Origin: Micrococcaceae bacterium UBA6021
GTDB taxonomy: Bacteria; Actinomycetota; Actinomycetes; Actinomycetales; Micrococcaceae
NCBI GenBank assembly: GCA_002427975.1
Contig: DIZT01000278.1
Coordinates: 1 to 30,360, forward strand
Reading direction: 5' to 3'
Length of the DNA: 30,360 nt
The position numbers were made by a program, and so were the translations under genes. The notes under the pieces were generated by a model. That model had not been told where the DNA came from, searched no databases, and saw only the letters and a list, made by a program, of their open reading frames with translations. Below are positions 6,848 to 16,015 of the stretch, in pieces; position 1 is the first letter of the stretch, and each line of letters opens with the position of its first letter.

Positions 6848-8863
6848 CTAGCGGTACTTCCGGTGCAGGTTTTCCTTTGTGGACGCCCCCGGCGTGGCAT
6901 CGGCTATCCACGGGCCGGTGCCCTCCGACGGGTCCAGGACGCCGGCCTCAAGCCAGGTGTAATCGCCGGCCAGGACCTTGCGGGACAGGACGTGGTCGCC
7001 GTCGTCCGTGTTGCGCCACAGCTGGTCAAAGTACTCGTCAATCCGGACGCGGGCCTGCTCGCAGAATGCCTCGGCCAGTTCGTAGGCACTGGCGGCATGT
7101 TCCGGCGTGGTGCGAAGGATCATCTCGGCCCGTGAACAGGAGGCGGCCATGGCGAACAGCTCGGCGCCGATGTCCACCACCCGGCCCAGGAACGCCTGCT
7201 TGTACTCCAGCTTCGCCTGCCAGCGACCCATGCCGTAGAACGTCTGCCGTGCCAGCCGGCGCGAGGACCGTTCCACAAAGCGCAGCTGCTTGGCCAGCCT
7301 GCCGAAGTCGCCGTAAGACCGGGGGTCCATTCCGGGGCCGGCCACGAGTTTGGGCAGCCATCTGGCGTAAAAACCGGAAGCTCCGACGGCGGCCCTCGCC
7401 TTGTCCTGCAGGCTCGCGTCCACGGAGGCGAGGTCGCCGGCGGCGGCAAGGTGGGCGTCCACGGCTTCGCGGGCGATCAGGAGTTTCATGATCTCCGAGG
7501 AGCCCTCGAAAATCCGGTTGATCCGCAGGTCGCGCAGCTGCTGCTCGGCCGGAACCGCGCGTTCGCCCCGGGCGGCCAGGGACTCCGCCGTCTCAAAGCC
7601 GCGGCCGCCGCGGATCTGGACCAGTTCGTCGGCGATCCGGTAGCTGATCTCGGTGGACCACAGCTTGGCCAGGGCGGCCTCGATCCGCACGTCCTTCTGC
7701 CCGGCGTCGGCGAGTTCCGCGGATAGCTCGAACACGGCATCCAGGGCGAAGGCGGACGCGGCGATGAAAGCGATCTTCTTGCCTACCGCCTCATGCTTGC
7801 CCACCGGCTGGCCCCACTGCGTCCGGGCGTTGGACCACTCCCGGGCAATCTTCAGGCTCCAGCGGCCGGAGGCGACGCAGAGCGCCGGCAGGGAGAGCCG
7901 GCCCGTGTTCAGCGTGGTGAGCGCGATCTTCAGGCCCTGGCCCTCACGGCCCAGCCTGTTCGCCGCGGGAACCCGCACCTGGTGGAACCGGGTCACGCCG
8001 TTTTCGATGCCGCGCAGCCCCATGAACGTGTTGCGGTTCTCCACCGTGATGCCGGGGGAGTCCATCTCCACCACGAAGGCGCTGATGCCGCCCTTATGCT
8101 CGGTGCCGTCCGCATCGGTGCGGGCCGGCACCACGGCCATCACCACCACCAGTTCGGCGATCACGCCGTTGGTGGTCCAAAGTTTCACGCCGTCCAGGAC
8201 GTAAGACCCGCCGTCGTCCGTGGGAACGGCGGTGCTGCCCATCCGGGCGGGATCGCTGCCCACATCCGGTTCCGTCAGGAGGAAAGCCGTAATGGCCCCG
8301 GCGGCGCAGCGCGGCAGGTATTCGCGTTTCTGCTCCGGCGTGCCAAAGACCTTCACTGGCTCGGGCACACCGATGGACTGGTGGGCGGAGATCAGGGCAC
8401 CGATGCTCGGGTGGACACTGCCAAGCAACGCCAGGGCCCGGCCGTAGTAGACCAGGGACAACCCGAGTCCGCCGTACTCCTGCGGGATCTTCATGCCAAA
8501 CACGCCCAGGTCCGCCAAGCCCTGGATGTATTCGTCCGGGATTTTGGCATCGCGCTCGATCACGCGGCCCGACATGGTGCGTGCGTACGCGGTGAGGCGC
8601 TCCATAAAGGCATCGCCGCGTTCCACGTCATCGGCCTTTGCTTTCGGCCAGGGGTGGATGAGGCTGAGGTCGAAATTCCCCAGGTACAGTCCCTTGGCGA
8701 AACTCGGCCGGTCCCAGCCAATCTCGCGGGAGGCTTCAGCAAGTGCCCGGGCGTCCGCTGCGGTGGCTTCGGGCCCGATGTTGCCCGCGGCGACGGGGAA
8801 TTCGACGACAGGAGCGTCGGTGGCAGCTGCGTTTGTGGCGGGACTGTCAGTGGCGGAGCTCAT
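6848..8863 (-). CDS. Acyl-CoA dehydrogenase, VLCAD-like (long, about 670 residues)
   Basis: The 671-residue flavoenzyme catalyses alpha,beta-dehydrogenation of acyl-CoA, the first step of beta-oxidation. Visible ACAD motifs are: the N-terminal helical domain (KIPQEYGGLGLSLV, about 125-138), the FAD/substrate motif LLTEPDVGSDPA (195-206), LWTTNG (228-233), the dimer/FAD segment QIRGGRGFE (about 416-424), and RIFEGSSEIM (450-459), where Glu453 lines up with the catalytic Glu of VLCAD/MCAD. Its length and the added C-terminal 180-residue helical domain match VLCAD-type enzymes rather than about 380-residue short-chain ACADs, so long-chain substrates are likely. An AGAGGAGA ribosome site precedes the ATG at 8863. 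A 12-bp palindrome upstream may be a regulator site. Confidence 0.92.
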   Translation of the reverse strand: MSSATDSPATNAAATDAPVVEFPVAAGNIGPEATAADARALAEASREIGWDRPSFAKGLYLGNFDLSLIHPWPKAKADDVERGDAFMERLTAYARTMSGRVIERDAKIPDEYIQGLADLGVFGMKIPQEYGGLGLSLVYYGRALALLGSVHPSIGALISAHQSIGVPEPVKVFGTPEQKREYLPRCAAGAITAFLLTEPDVGSDPARMGSTAVPTDDGGSYVLDGVKLWTTNGVIAELVVVMAVVPARTDADGTEHKGGISAFVVEMDSPGITVENRNTFMGLRGIENGVTRFHQVRVPAANRLGREGQGLKIALTTLNTGRLSLPALCVASGRWSLKIAREWSNARTQWGQPVGKHEAVGKKIAFIAASAFALDAVFELSAELADAGQKDVRIEAALAKLWSTEISYRIADELVQIRGGRGFETAESLAARGERAVPAEQQLRDLRINRIFEGSSEIMKLLIAREAVDAHLAAAGDLASVDASLQDKARAAVGASGFYARWLPKLVAGPGMDPRSYGDFGRLAKQLRFVERSSRRLARQTFYGMGRWQAKLEYKQAFLGRVVDIGAELFAMAASCSRAEMILRTTPEHAASAYELAEAFCEQARVRIDEYFDQLWRNTDDGDHVLSRKVLAGDYTWLEAGVLDPSEGTGPWIADATPGASTKENLHRKYR

Positions 8864-8926
8864 GGGGTATCTCCTCTGCCCGGGATGGCCGGTTCAAGCC
8901 ATGGATCCGCCGGGTTGGAGAACCCT

Positions 8927-9229
8927 TTAGCTATCTCTCAACATTACCCGCGGGTAGCTTCCAGTGCTAGGGGATGGCTGGCCGTGGAAGTCCCCGGGGA
9001 TTTCCACGGTGGAGGCATGGTGGACCAGCCTGTCCCAGCCGTGGTTGATTCCGTGGACCGCCATCAGCAGCGTGGTGGAGACGAGGAACCAGGCCAGCTT
9101 GCCCACCCCCACCACCACCAGGGCCAGGAAGCCCGCTGTCAGGACGAAAGCCACCAGGACCAGGGCAAGCACCAGGGTTCCCATGAACACCATGGTGGCT
9201 GTGTCCACTGCACTTAAGTCGAACTGCAT
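8927..9229 (-). CDS. Small hypothetical membrane protein (100 residues)
   Basis: A strong AGGGGGA ribosome site lies just before the ATG at 9229. Two hydrophobic segments span about residues 10-60 (MVFMGTLVLALVLVAFVLTA, then LALVVVGVGKLAWFLVSTTL). A His/Trp-containing segment (GINHGWDRLVHHAS) and a polar C-terminus follow. I recognise no named family. The membrane region resembles the N-terminus of the 4701-5504 product (GTLxLAxxL... followed by GxGKL/GAGRL). It is divergent from jetA, with a 250-base gap between them, and lies 63 bases upstream of the acyl-CoA dehydrogenase in the same direction, so the two might share a transcript. Confidence 0.7.
   Translation of the reverse strand: MQFDLSAVDTATMVFMGTLVLALVLVAFVLTAGFLALVVVGVGKLAWFLVSTTLLMAVHGINHGWDRLVHHASTVEIPGDFHGQPSPSTGSYPRVMLRDS
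8945..8956. promoter_or_regulatory. 12-bp perfect palindrome, candidate operator upstream of acyl-CoA dehydrogenase
   Basis: TACCCGCGGGTA is a perfect 12-bp palindrome centred about 87 bases upstream of the acyl-CoA dehydrogenase ATG, inside the 3' end of the small membrane-protein gene. TetR-type regulators of fatty-acid genes in actinobacteria often bind palindromes of this general shape. Assignment to such a regulator is inference. Confidence 0.35.
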
Positions 9230-9479
9230 TGTTCCCCCTGCTGCGCCATTGCTTTGGTTGAGATCAGTAGCATGAGCGTAGGGGTTGTCTGCGGGCCCAG
9301 CCAGAGCTGCGCCGCCGGCACGGCGGGTTGATGCGGGATCGCAATGCTACCGGGACGTAGGTCACGGAGCGGTCGCGGAGGCCTCCCACGTATCTTGTGT
9401 GGCTCTGCGTTAACCTTGTAGTTGGCAGTTTTCGCGATCCGCGCTGCCCAACCATCACCCAGCAGCTGAAGGAGAGTGC

Positions 9480-10940
9480 GTGCCCCGCTCCGCCAGGTCA
9501 TCCGCTGACGCGATCAGCGCCCGGCTCCGGGACCTCGAACTCCTCACCAAGGGACCCGCCTGGGCCCTGACCCGCTCGGCACCCTGGGTGATCGCGGTGC
9601 TGCAGGCATCCTTTACCCGCACCCGTCCGCAGCTTCCGCTCGAGGAGTTCCATGCCGACGTCGACTCCTTCCTTGAGCAGCTCCGGCGCCAGGAGCCCGG
9701 GCCCGGTGGTGCCGCCAACGGTACGTCCTCCGGCAGGAACTATGCGGACGAGTGGACGCGCAAGCACTTCCTGACCCGCCGCAACCAGTCGGGGCAGATC
9801 GTTTATGAGGTCACCGAACCTGCCGCCCGTGTGCTCGCATTCCTGGACAGCCTCTCCAGCGAGCGGTCCACCCTGAACGGGTCCCGGCTGGGCACTCTCC
9901 TGGGCGACGTGGAGAAGCTGGCCAATGAGACCAATCCGGACCAGAGCGCCCGGCTGGAGTCCCTGGAGGAAGAGATCGGGGAACGGCAGCAGCTGATCCA
10001 GGACATCAGCTCCGGCGACTTTGACGGCCTGCTGGACGACGACGAGGCCGTGGAAGCCGCCGGGAACATCCTGGACCTCGCCGCCAGCCTGCCCGCCGAC
10101 TACAAAAAGATGCGTGACCGCATCGAGGAACTCGTGGGCGAGCTGCGGAACCAGATCATCGAGGAGTCGCTCAGCAAGGGTGCCACCATGGCCCAGGTGC
10201 TCGAAGCGGACAAGCGGCTGCGGCAGAGCCCCGAGGGCAGGACCTTCCGTTCGTTCACGGCGTTTCTGGAGGACCCGCAGCAGCAAATGCGGTTCCGGTC
10301 AGCCATCGGCGAGGTCCTCAGCCGGCAGTTCGCTGACGACCTGTCGCCGGAGGACCGCGAGACCCTCAAGAATCTGGTGGCCGAGCTCCGCCAGCAGCAC
10401 AGCCAGATCCAGCGCATCTACGGCAAGCTCAGCGAAAGCCTGAACACGTACGTCCAAAGTGACGACTTCCGCCAATCCGTCCGCCTGCGCAAGGTGCTGC
10501 GTGAGGCCGAGCAGGCCATCAGGTCCCTGCCCTATGAACGTGAACGGCCGGGCCTGGTCCGTGGTCCGGTGCTGTTCAACGCAGGCTTCGAATCGCTGGC
10601 CATGGTCAAGCTTTACGATCCGGACGAGTTTGCCGTCCCGCCCAAACTCGCGGACCCCATCGCCTTCAGCGACTCCGACCGCGTGCGCTCGCCGAGAACG
10701 GGCAAGGCGCGTCCCGACGCCATCCGGGCCGCCGTCGCCGGCGCCGCCACCCTGGCCGAGGCCTGGGCCCAGCTGCCACCGGAGGAACAGCACATCAACT
10801 CCATCCGGGCGCTCCTCTCGCACGCACTCCAGGAAGGCGCGGGCTTTGACCGCGACGCCTGGGACGGCCTGGACTTCGAACAGATCGACGGCACCACCCG
10901 CACGGCGTACCTGCCGGTGGTCACCCTCAAGAAGGATTGA
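9480..10940 (+). CDS. jetA: JetA-like kleisin subunit (DUF3375) of an SMC-like Wadjet/Mks complex
   Basis: The 486-residue protein matches DUF3375 in size and character. It has a winged-helix-like N-terminus ([20 protein letters not shown], then VLQASFTR), charged helical middle regions with coiled-coil character, and the C-terminal [11 protein letters not shown]3375 is the kleisin-like JetA (MksF/EptA) that bridges the SMC heads of JetC. GTG 9480 has GAAGGAGAG at a good distance. The stop lies two bases before the jetB ATG. The function is inferred from the family and from the jetB and jetC neighbours: a loop-extruding complex that detects small circular DNA. The 250-base upstream region (9230-9479) contains no feature I can defend; a promoter is expected there but no clear -35/-10 pair stands out. 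Confidence 0.9.
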   Translation: MPRSARSSADAISARLRDLELLTKGPAWALTRSAPWVIAVLQASFTRTRPQLPLEEFHADVDSFLEQLRRQEPGPGGAANGTSSGRNYADEWTRKHFLTRRNQSGQIVYEVTEPAARVLAFLDSLSSERSTLNGSRLGTLLGDVEKLANETNPDQSARLESLEEEIGERQQLIQDISSGDFDGLLDDDEAVEAAGNILDLAASLPADYKKMRDRIEELVGELRNQIIEESLSKGATMAQVLEADKRLRQSPEGRTFRSFTAFLEDPQQQMRFRSAIGEVLSRQFADDLSPEDRETLKNLVAELRQQHSQIQRIYGKLSESLNTYVQSDDFRQSVRLRKVLREAEQAIRSLPYERERPGLVRGPVLFNAGFESLAMVKLYDPDEFAVPPKLADPIAFSDSDRVRSPRTGKARPDAIRAAVAGAATLAEAWAQLPPEEQHINSIRALLSHALQEGAGFDRDAWDGLDFEQIDGTTRTAYLPVVTLKKD

Positions 10941-10942
10941 CG

Positions 10943-11926
10943 ATGACAGAAGAAATTACGACGACGGCGCACCCGGTGGTCGAGCTTGGGGCCACGCCTG
11001 CCGGGTTCCCTGGCCGAGCTAGCGAGGTTAGGGGGCAGGTGGGGAGCGAGACCCAGGAGATTTCGACAGGCTCAATCACCGGGCAGGCAAGCTCAATCCA
11101 CGGGGGAATCACGCCCCGGGACACTTTTGTTGACGGCGCGGCACTGTTTCCCGGCGACACCGGAGTGCTCTCCATGAAGGTGCGCCAGTCGCTGGTGAAG
11201 CTACTCAAGGGCCCGTATGTCGACGGCGGCCGGGACGAAAAGTTGTGGACCACACTGCTGGATAACCAGATCATCCTGCGCAGCCGCCTGTCCGAACTTT
11301 TCCTGACCCTGCAACTCGACCACGAACGCAAGATCGCGGTCCTGCGACCTGTGGACCCTGAGGCCATCGGCGGCAGCACCCGCTCCAGCATCCTGCGCCA
11401 GCAGCGTGCGCTGAGCCGGGTGGAGACCATCGTGCTGCTCCGACTTCGCCTGCTGCTGGACCGCCATGTCACCGCCCAGACGGATCCCACCATCACCCGT
11501 GAGGAAATCGCAGACCTCGTGGCCCACTACCAGCCCGCCGGTCAGCAGGACGCGCTGAGGGATTCGGACGTGGTCAACCGCGCCATCACCAAGCTCCTGG
11601 CCCGCCAACTGCTCATCACCACGGGCCTGGACGATGTGTACACCATCTCCAACGCCCTCCCATTGGCCCTCCCCTTCGAAAACATCGGCGACATCCCAGC
11701 CCAAATCGAGGCCCTGGTAGCAGCCACCACAGACCCAACAGGTACGGAAGCGCTAATAGAACTCGACAGCGACACTTCGTCAGAGGACGCTGGCGAAGAA
11801 GACAACAGCGACGACACCGGGGACATTCGGCAGCATGCGTCTAAGCGAGGCACGAGCGAGCATGCAGAGCATGTGTCCGGTGGCGACGCGACAGGCGATC
11901 ACACCGAAACGGAGGAAACCAAGTGA
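10943..11926 (+). CDS. jetB: JetB-like KITE subunit (DUF4194) with unusual N-terminal and C-terminal extensions
   Basis: The 327-residue protein has a DUF4194/KITE core at about residues 65-262 ([19 protein letters not shown], then [37 protein letters not shown], and [14 protein letters not shown]). JetB/MksE proteins are usually about 200-250 residues, so this one is long. Residues about 16-56 are a Gly/Ser/Thr-rich segment encoded by repeat-like DNA (11003-11107). Residues 271-327 are a strongly acidic, low-complexity tail ([17 protein letters not shown]) running into another palindromic stretch. The ATG at 10943 is chosen over a TTG at 10937 because GAAGGA lies six bases before it. The stop overlaps the jetC GTG by four bases, a tight operon. 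Role: a KITE dimer binding the kleisin JetA. Confidence 0.88.
   Translation: MTEEITTTAHPVVELGATPAGFPGRASEVRGQVGSETQEISTGSITGQASSIHGGITPRDTFVDGAALFPGDTGVLSMKVRQSLVKLLKGPYVDGGRDEKLWTTLLDNQIILRSRLSELFLTLQLDHERKIAVLRPVDPEAIGGSTRSSILRQQRALSRVETIVLLRLRLLLDRHVTAQTDPTITREEIADLVAHYQPAGQQDALRDSDVVNRAITKLLARQLLITTGLDDVYTISNALPLALPFENIGDIPAQIEALVAATTDPTGTEALIELDSDTSSEDAGEEDNSDDTGDIRQHASKRGTSEHAEHVSGGDATGDHTETEETK
11003..11107 (+). repeat. REP-like repeat sequence inside jetB, read in frame
   Basis: This stretch contains TTTCGACAGGCTCAATCACC (11061-11080), a sequence I recall as a very common dispersed repeat in Arthrobacter-like and other Micrococcales genomes. It also holds two degenerate 21-bp tandem units (11066-11086 and 11087-11107, 15 of 21 identical), both with GCTCAATC. 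The coding frame stays open and encodes a Gly/Ser/Thr-rich segment. Membership of a genome-wide family is from memory and must be checked. Confidence 0.5.
11820..11878. repeat. Imperfect palindrome encoding the jetB tail
   Basis: GGACATTCGGCAGCATGC (11821-11838) and GCATGCAGAGCATGTGTCC (near 11860-11878) are imperfect inverted repeats around a loop rich in GAGC/GAGG. The region is read in frame as the last part of the acidic JetB tail. It resembles an inserted palindromic repeat. Confidence 0.4.
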
Positions 11927-14900
11927 GCATCGCAACCATGCTGCCGATGGGCGACCTCACAAACCCCGGCCAGATGCGCCTTGCTTTGGTGCAGGTGGTC
12001 AACTGGGGCACGTTCCATGGGGCGCACACAATGCACGTGGACCGGAACGGAACGCTGCTGACGGGCAACTCGGGCGTGGGCAAGTCCACGCTGTTTGATG
12101 CCATGCTGCGGGTGTTTGATGCCCGGCCGCGCTCCAACGAGGCCGCTGCCCAGCGCGCCGGCGGTGTTGTGGAGGACAAGAGGACCACGTTCACGTACAT
12201 GCGCGGCAAGGTGGGCGACAAGGCAGTGGGCGAAGGCTCGGCCAGTGCGTTCCAGCGCCCCGGTGCCACCTGGTCCGCCGTCGGGCTGACGTTCGATAAC
12301 GCCGCGGGCACCCGCGTCACGGTGTCGGCGCTGTTCGACGTGCCCAAGAACGGCACGGAGTCCAGTGTTGGCCGGTTCTACCTGATCGACAGCAAGCCGC
12401 TGGACCTGCCCGCGATCGAGGACATCGCGGAGAAACGCTTCACCAAGGCCGCGTTGGAGACCATCTTTCCGGACGCCCAGATCTTCGATGTCCACAAGGC
12501 CTTTGCGGAGCGTTTCCGCCGGCTCCTGGGCATCAGTTCGGACCAGGCCCTGCCGCTGCTCCGCGTGATCCAGGCCGGCAAGGGCCTGGGCGGCAGCGTC
12601 AACACGTTCTTCCGCGACCAGGTCCTGGACGCCCCGGCCACCCTTGCTGCGGCGGATGACGTGGTGGAGGAATTCAGCAACCTGATGTCCATCCGGCAGC
12701 GGCTGGAGGACGTGCGGCAGCAGCGGGACCAGCTGGCTCCGGTGCCTGGCCTGAACAAGGAGTACGCGCAGTCGCTCCTGGACGCGAACCGGCTCCGTGA
12801 GCTGGCGGGCGAGGAATTCGAGGCCTACAAACAGCAGCTCGCTGTCACGGTGCACCAGAAAACGCTGGGCCGGTTCAAGGAGCTGGCCCAGGCGAAGGCC
12901 AAAGAGCTGGGCGTGGAACGTTCGGTCCGCGACGGGCAGGCCAAGGAACTGCGTGAGCTGGAGACCGACTACAACAACCAGGGCGGCAACGCGATCTCCG
13001 CGATCGAGCAGTCGCTGGAAAACGCCAAAGTGGGGCTGAGGCTCCGCGAACAGGTGGAGGAAGCGGCCCGCAAGGCCCTGTCCGACGCCGGCCTGCAGCT
13101 TGAGTGGACCGCCGCGGGCTGGGAACAGGCCCACGAGCAGGCTGCCGCCAGGTCAGCCGAGCTCAAGGATGACTCCCAGGCCCTGCAAGAGCTCCGCTTC
13201 GAAGCCTTCGACGGCCACGCCACCAAGAAGCGCGAGTTGGCGGCAGCCCAGCAGGAGCTGCTGTCGCTGAAGACGCGCAAGTCCCTGCTGCCGCCGTCGA
13301 GCATTGAAAACCGTGCGGCAATCGCCGCGGCCACCGGCGTACCTGAGGACCGGATGCCGTTCGGCGGCGAGCTGATGGACCTTGCCGAGGGGGAAGAACT
13401 GTGGCGGCCGGCCGCGGAGCGCGCGCTCCGGAACCTCGCCACCACGCTGCTGGTCCCGGGCGAACATTTCGCCGCGGTGACCCGCTACCTGAATGACCAC
13501 AAGGTGCGCGGCGCCTTGCGCGCGGTGGATGTGTCCAAGCCGCTCGCGGGCGGCGCCCTCGCCGTGGAGGACGCGCGCGACGGCGACCTGCTCACCAAGC
13601 TGGACATCCTCGCCAGCGGCGCGGTGGCGGACGCCGGCGGATGGATCCGGGAGCGGATCGCCCTCGATTTCGCCTACCCGTGCGTCGAGGACCCCAACGA
13701 GCTGGCCACACTGGACAAGGGCCTGAGCCTGGGCGGCGTGGTCAAACGCAACCGGCACACGGTAGAGAAGGACGACCGTTTCACGAGCCGCCAGGACTAC
13801 GTGCTCGGCTTCGACAACGCCGCCAAGCTGGAGCTCGTGGCCGCCCAGGTGGAGGACCTGCAGCAGGAGCTGGCCAAGGCTGCCGAGCTGGCCCGGAGCC
13901 GCGAAGAGTCGCACCAGGGCATGAGCAGGCAGCTCGATGCCCTCCGGCGCATTGCGGAGGACCACCGGCCCTGGGAACAGGTGTCGGCCGCCGTCGCCGC
14001 CGATGAACTCACCCGGATCGAACAGCGGCTCAAGGACGCCCTCGCGGCCCAGGCCGACCTGGAACCGCTGCGGGCCAACATTGAAACGGCGCGGCAGAAG
14101 CACCAGGCAAGCACCGAAGCCGCGGCCGTCCTGCAGAGCGAATACAAGGCGCTGGACCGGCAGCTGAGCACCGCCGATTCGTTGCTGGAAGCTGCACGCG
14201 CCCGCCTGGCGCAAGCGCCGCCGTCGGACGCTACCGTTTCCGCGCTGGAACCGTACTTCACCGACTTCGGCGATGTCAACGAGATGCACGAGCTGGACAA
14301 CCTGGCCAACCGCGTCCGGACCGCCCTGCTCGGGGAACTGCACGCCGCTGAAACGCGCGGGCAGGCAACCTCCGAGCGGCTGACCCGGATCTTCGAGGGG
14401 TTTGTCCGCGAGTGGGGTTCTGCGATCTCCGCCGACCACGGCACGTCCATCGGCGCGGCGGGGGAGTTTGAAGCCCGTTACCACGCCATCGTCAGTGACG
14501 GGCTGCCCGCGCAGGAGAGCGAATTCAGGCAGTTCTTCAACCAACGCACGCACGAATCCTTCAGCACCCTGCTGCACCTGCTGGACGAGGAACGGCGGTC
14601 CATCACCAGCCGGATCCTGCCGCTGAACGGCATCCTGTCCGCGGTCAACTTCCATGAGGGCAGCTTCCTGGAGCTGGATATTAAACAGACCCTGCCGGCC
14701 ACGGCCAAGCAGTTCAAGGACGCCATCCAGAACGCACTGAAGGCCCGGCACACGCGGCCCGCCCGCAGCGCGGAAGCCGGCGGAGACGACGACGCCGAGC
14801 TCACCACGCGGTACAAGACCCTCGAAACGCTCGTGAAGCGGCTCGGATCACCCACCCCGGAGGACCGGCGCTGGCGGGCAGAGGTGCTGGATGTCCGCGG

Positions 14901-15381
14901 GCACCTGTTCATCCAGTGCAAGGAGCACCGGGAAGTGACCGGGCCGGCGTCGGGCACGCAGGGCGGCGGCAAGCGCACCGATGTCTACATGCACGCCGAC
15001 ACCGGCTCCATGTCCGGCGGCGAGCGGCAGCGATTCACGGCGTTCATCATGGCCGCGGCGCTGAGCTACCAGCTGGGCATCGCCGAGCAGGGGTTCACCA
15101 CGTACGGAACCGTGATGATGGATGAGGCGTTTGTGCTGGCATCGGAAGAGTTCGCCGGCGCCGGGATCAAGGCACTGCACGAGTTCGGCTTCCAGCTTCT
15201 GCTGGCCGCGCCGGAGAACGTGATCGACCTGTCCCGGCACCTGGGCTCCGTCACGGAGATCCTGCGCGATAAGCGCACCAACCGCTCCGGCGTACTCACC
15301 GCTCCGGTGATCCGGCCCAAGCCGGGCTCGGAAGGCACATGGCGATCCGAGGCGAACCCCGTGGACATTGTGCTCCGCTGA
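11923..15381 (+). CDS. jetC: JetC-like SMC/MukB-type ATPase of a Wadjet/Mks complex
   Basis: The 1152-residue protein has an SMC-type split ATPase. Walker [10 protein letters not shown] is at residues 48-56, in [19 protein letters not shown]. Long Ala/Glu/Leu/Gln-rich coiled-coil arms follow (about 270-460 and 640-790). A C-terminal signature MSGGERQRF starts near residue 1030, and Walker B MMDEAF has Asp1067-Glu1068. The N-terminal NWGTFHG and '[15 protein letters not shown]' are typical of JetC/MksB/EptC. The architecture matches the SMC-like motor that extrudes DNA loops with JetA and JetB. It uses a GTG start overlapping the jetB stop. In Wadjet operons jetD (a Toprim-like nuclease, DUF3322/DUF2220) normally follows; here it does not. 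Confidence 0.93.
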   Translation: MSIATMLPMGDLTNPGQMRLALVQVVNWGTFHGAHTMHVDRNGTLLTGNSGVGKSTLFDAMLRVFDARPRSNEAAAQRAGGVVEDKRTTFTYMRGKVGDKAVGEGSASAFQRPGATWSAVGLTFDNAAGTRVTVSALFDVPKNGTESSVGRFYLIDSKPLDLPAIEDIAEKRFTKAALETIFPDAQIFDVHKAFAERFRRLLGISSDQALPLLRVIQAGKGLGGSVNTFFRDQVLDAPATLAAADDVVEEFSNLMSIRQRLEDVRQQRDQLAPVPGLNKEYAQSLLDANRLRELAGEEFEAYKQQLAVTVHQKTLGRFKELAQAKAKELGVERSVRDGQAKELRELETDYNNQGGNAISAIEQSLENAKVGLRLREQVEEAARKALSDAGLQLEWTAAGWEQAHEQAAARSAELKDDSQALQELRFEAFDGHATKKRELAAAQQELLSLKTRKSLLPPSSIENRAAIAAATGVPEDRMPFGGELMDLAEGEELWRPAAERALRNLATTLLVPGEHFAAVTRYLNDHKVRGALRAVDVSKPLAGGALAVEDARDGDLLTKLDILASGAVADAGGWIRERIALDFAYPCVEDPNELATLDKGLSLGGVVKRNRHTVEKDDRFTSRQDYVLGFDNAAKLELVAAQVEDLQQELAKAAELARSREESHQGMSRQLDALRRIAEDHRPWEQVSAAVAADELTRIEQRLKDALAAQADLEPLRANIETARQKHQASTEAAAVLQSEYKALDRQLSTADSLLEAARARLAQAPPSDATVSALEPYFTDFGDVNEMHELDNLANRVRTALLGELHAAETRGQATSERLTRIFEGFVREWGSAISADHGTSIGAAGEFEARYHAIVSDGLPAQESEFRQFFNQRTHESFSTLLHLLDEERRSITSRILPLNGILSAVNFHEGSFLELDIKQTLPATAKQFKDAIQNALKARHTRPARSAEAGGDDDAELTTRYKTLETLVKRLGSPTPEDRRWRAEVLDVRGHLFIQCKEHREVTGPASGTQGGGKRTDVYMHADTGSMSGGERQRFTAFIMAAALSYQLGIAEQGFTTYGTVMMDEAFVLASEEFAGAGIKALHEFGFQLLLAAPENVIDLSRHLGSVTEILRDKRTNRSGVLTAPVIRPKPGSEGTWRSEANPVDIVLR

Positions 15382-15398
15382 CCCGGACGCTCTACTCC

Positions 15399-15459
15399 AA
15401 CGCGGGGTCACTTAGCGCCCATATTCCCCGCCGGGATGGGCCGTATGTGACCCCGCGTT
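15399..15459. repeat. 61-bp imperfect palindrome between jetC and convergent tetR
   Basis: AACGCGGGGTCAC (15399-15411) is a perfect inverted repeat of GTGACCCCGCGTT (15447-15459). Inside it CCCAT and ATGGG (15418-15422 and 15436-15440) pair as well, giving two 24-nt arms with about four mismatches around a 13-nt loop. It may act as a bidirectional terminator for the convergent jetC and tetR genes. There is no T-run, and its size and symmetry fit a REP/MITE-like element equally well. Confidence 0.75.
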
Positions 15460-15466
15460 GCTCTTC

Positions 15467-16015
15467 CTACGGGCAGGCGGCCGCGCAGGCGTCGATCTGG
15501 GCCTGGACGATTGCTCCGTAGTGTGCCACCAGGTCGTCGAAATTCCAGCCCTGGAAAAGGCCCAGGGTGCGAACGGTTTCCCCAAAACCGGTCATCAGGG
15601 CGATCACAGTGGCTGCGAAGCGGCGGTCCGGCGAGGTGTCCCCGATCAGGCGCGCAATGGCGGTGAGGTAGCGTTCGCGGATGTCTGTCCGCGCAGTATC
15701 GGGGTCGGGGGAGTCCAGTACGGCGAACGGGATGATGGCCCACGGCTCATGCGTGCCGCGTTCCCGGCGCATCAGCACGCGGAACACCAGCGCACTGCCG
15801 AGTTCCGAGATCGGGACGGCCAGTTCGGTGAGCAGCGACTCGTCCGGCTGCACGGCGGCATAAAGCTTTTCCTTGGACAGGAACAGTTTCATGACCAAGG
15901 CTGCCGACACGCCTGCGTCGGCGGCGATGTCCCGCACCGTCACGGCACGGTAGCCGCGTTCCCCGAAGAGGCGTCCGGCGGAGCGGAGGACCGTGTCGTG
16001 GCTGGGGCTGCTCAT
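15467..16015 (-). CDS. TetR-family transcriptional regulator of the adjacent MFS exporter
   Basis: The 182-residue protein has an N-terminal TetR helix-turn-helix at about residues 8-50 (TVLRSAGRLFGERGYRAVTV, DIAADAGVSAALVMKLFLSK, KEKLYAAV). A larger ligand-binding helical domain follows (VIALMTGFGETVRTLGLFQGW). The start overlaps the stop of the upstream MFS gene by four bases, so the regulator is the second gene of the operon. It likely represses its own operon by binding the two dyads at 18070-18110 and is released by a substrate of the pump. The ligand is unknown. Confidence 0.88.
   Translation of the reverse strand: MSSPSHDTVLRSAGRLFGERGYRAVTVRDIAADAGVSAALVMKLFLSKEKLYAAVQPDESLLTELAVPISELGSALVFRVLMRRERGTHEPWAIIPFAVLDSPDPDTARTDIRERYLTAIARLIGDTSPDRRFAATVIALMTGFGETVRTLGLFQGWNFDDLVAHYGAIVQAQIDACAAACP

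Noticed and set aside
7793..9217. 474-residue plus-strand frame opposite the acyl-CoA dehydrogenase
   Set aside because: His/Gly/Arg-rich shadow with no motif; the minus-strand ACAD has all catalytic motifs.
11899..14751. Long minus-strand open frames (411 and 532 residues) opposite jetC
   Set aside because: They are shadows of the GC-rich jetC frame: low-complexity Gln/Arg/Gly/His-rich, no motifs, no ribosome sites, and the plus-strand product has full SMC motifs.
15381..15467. Search for a jetD remnant
   Set aside because: The gap is too short and contains only the palindrome; the short frames there show no Toprim, DUF3322 or DUF2220 sequence.
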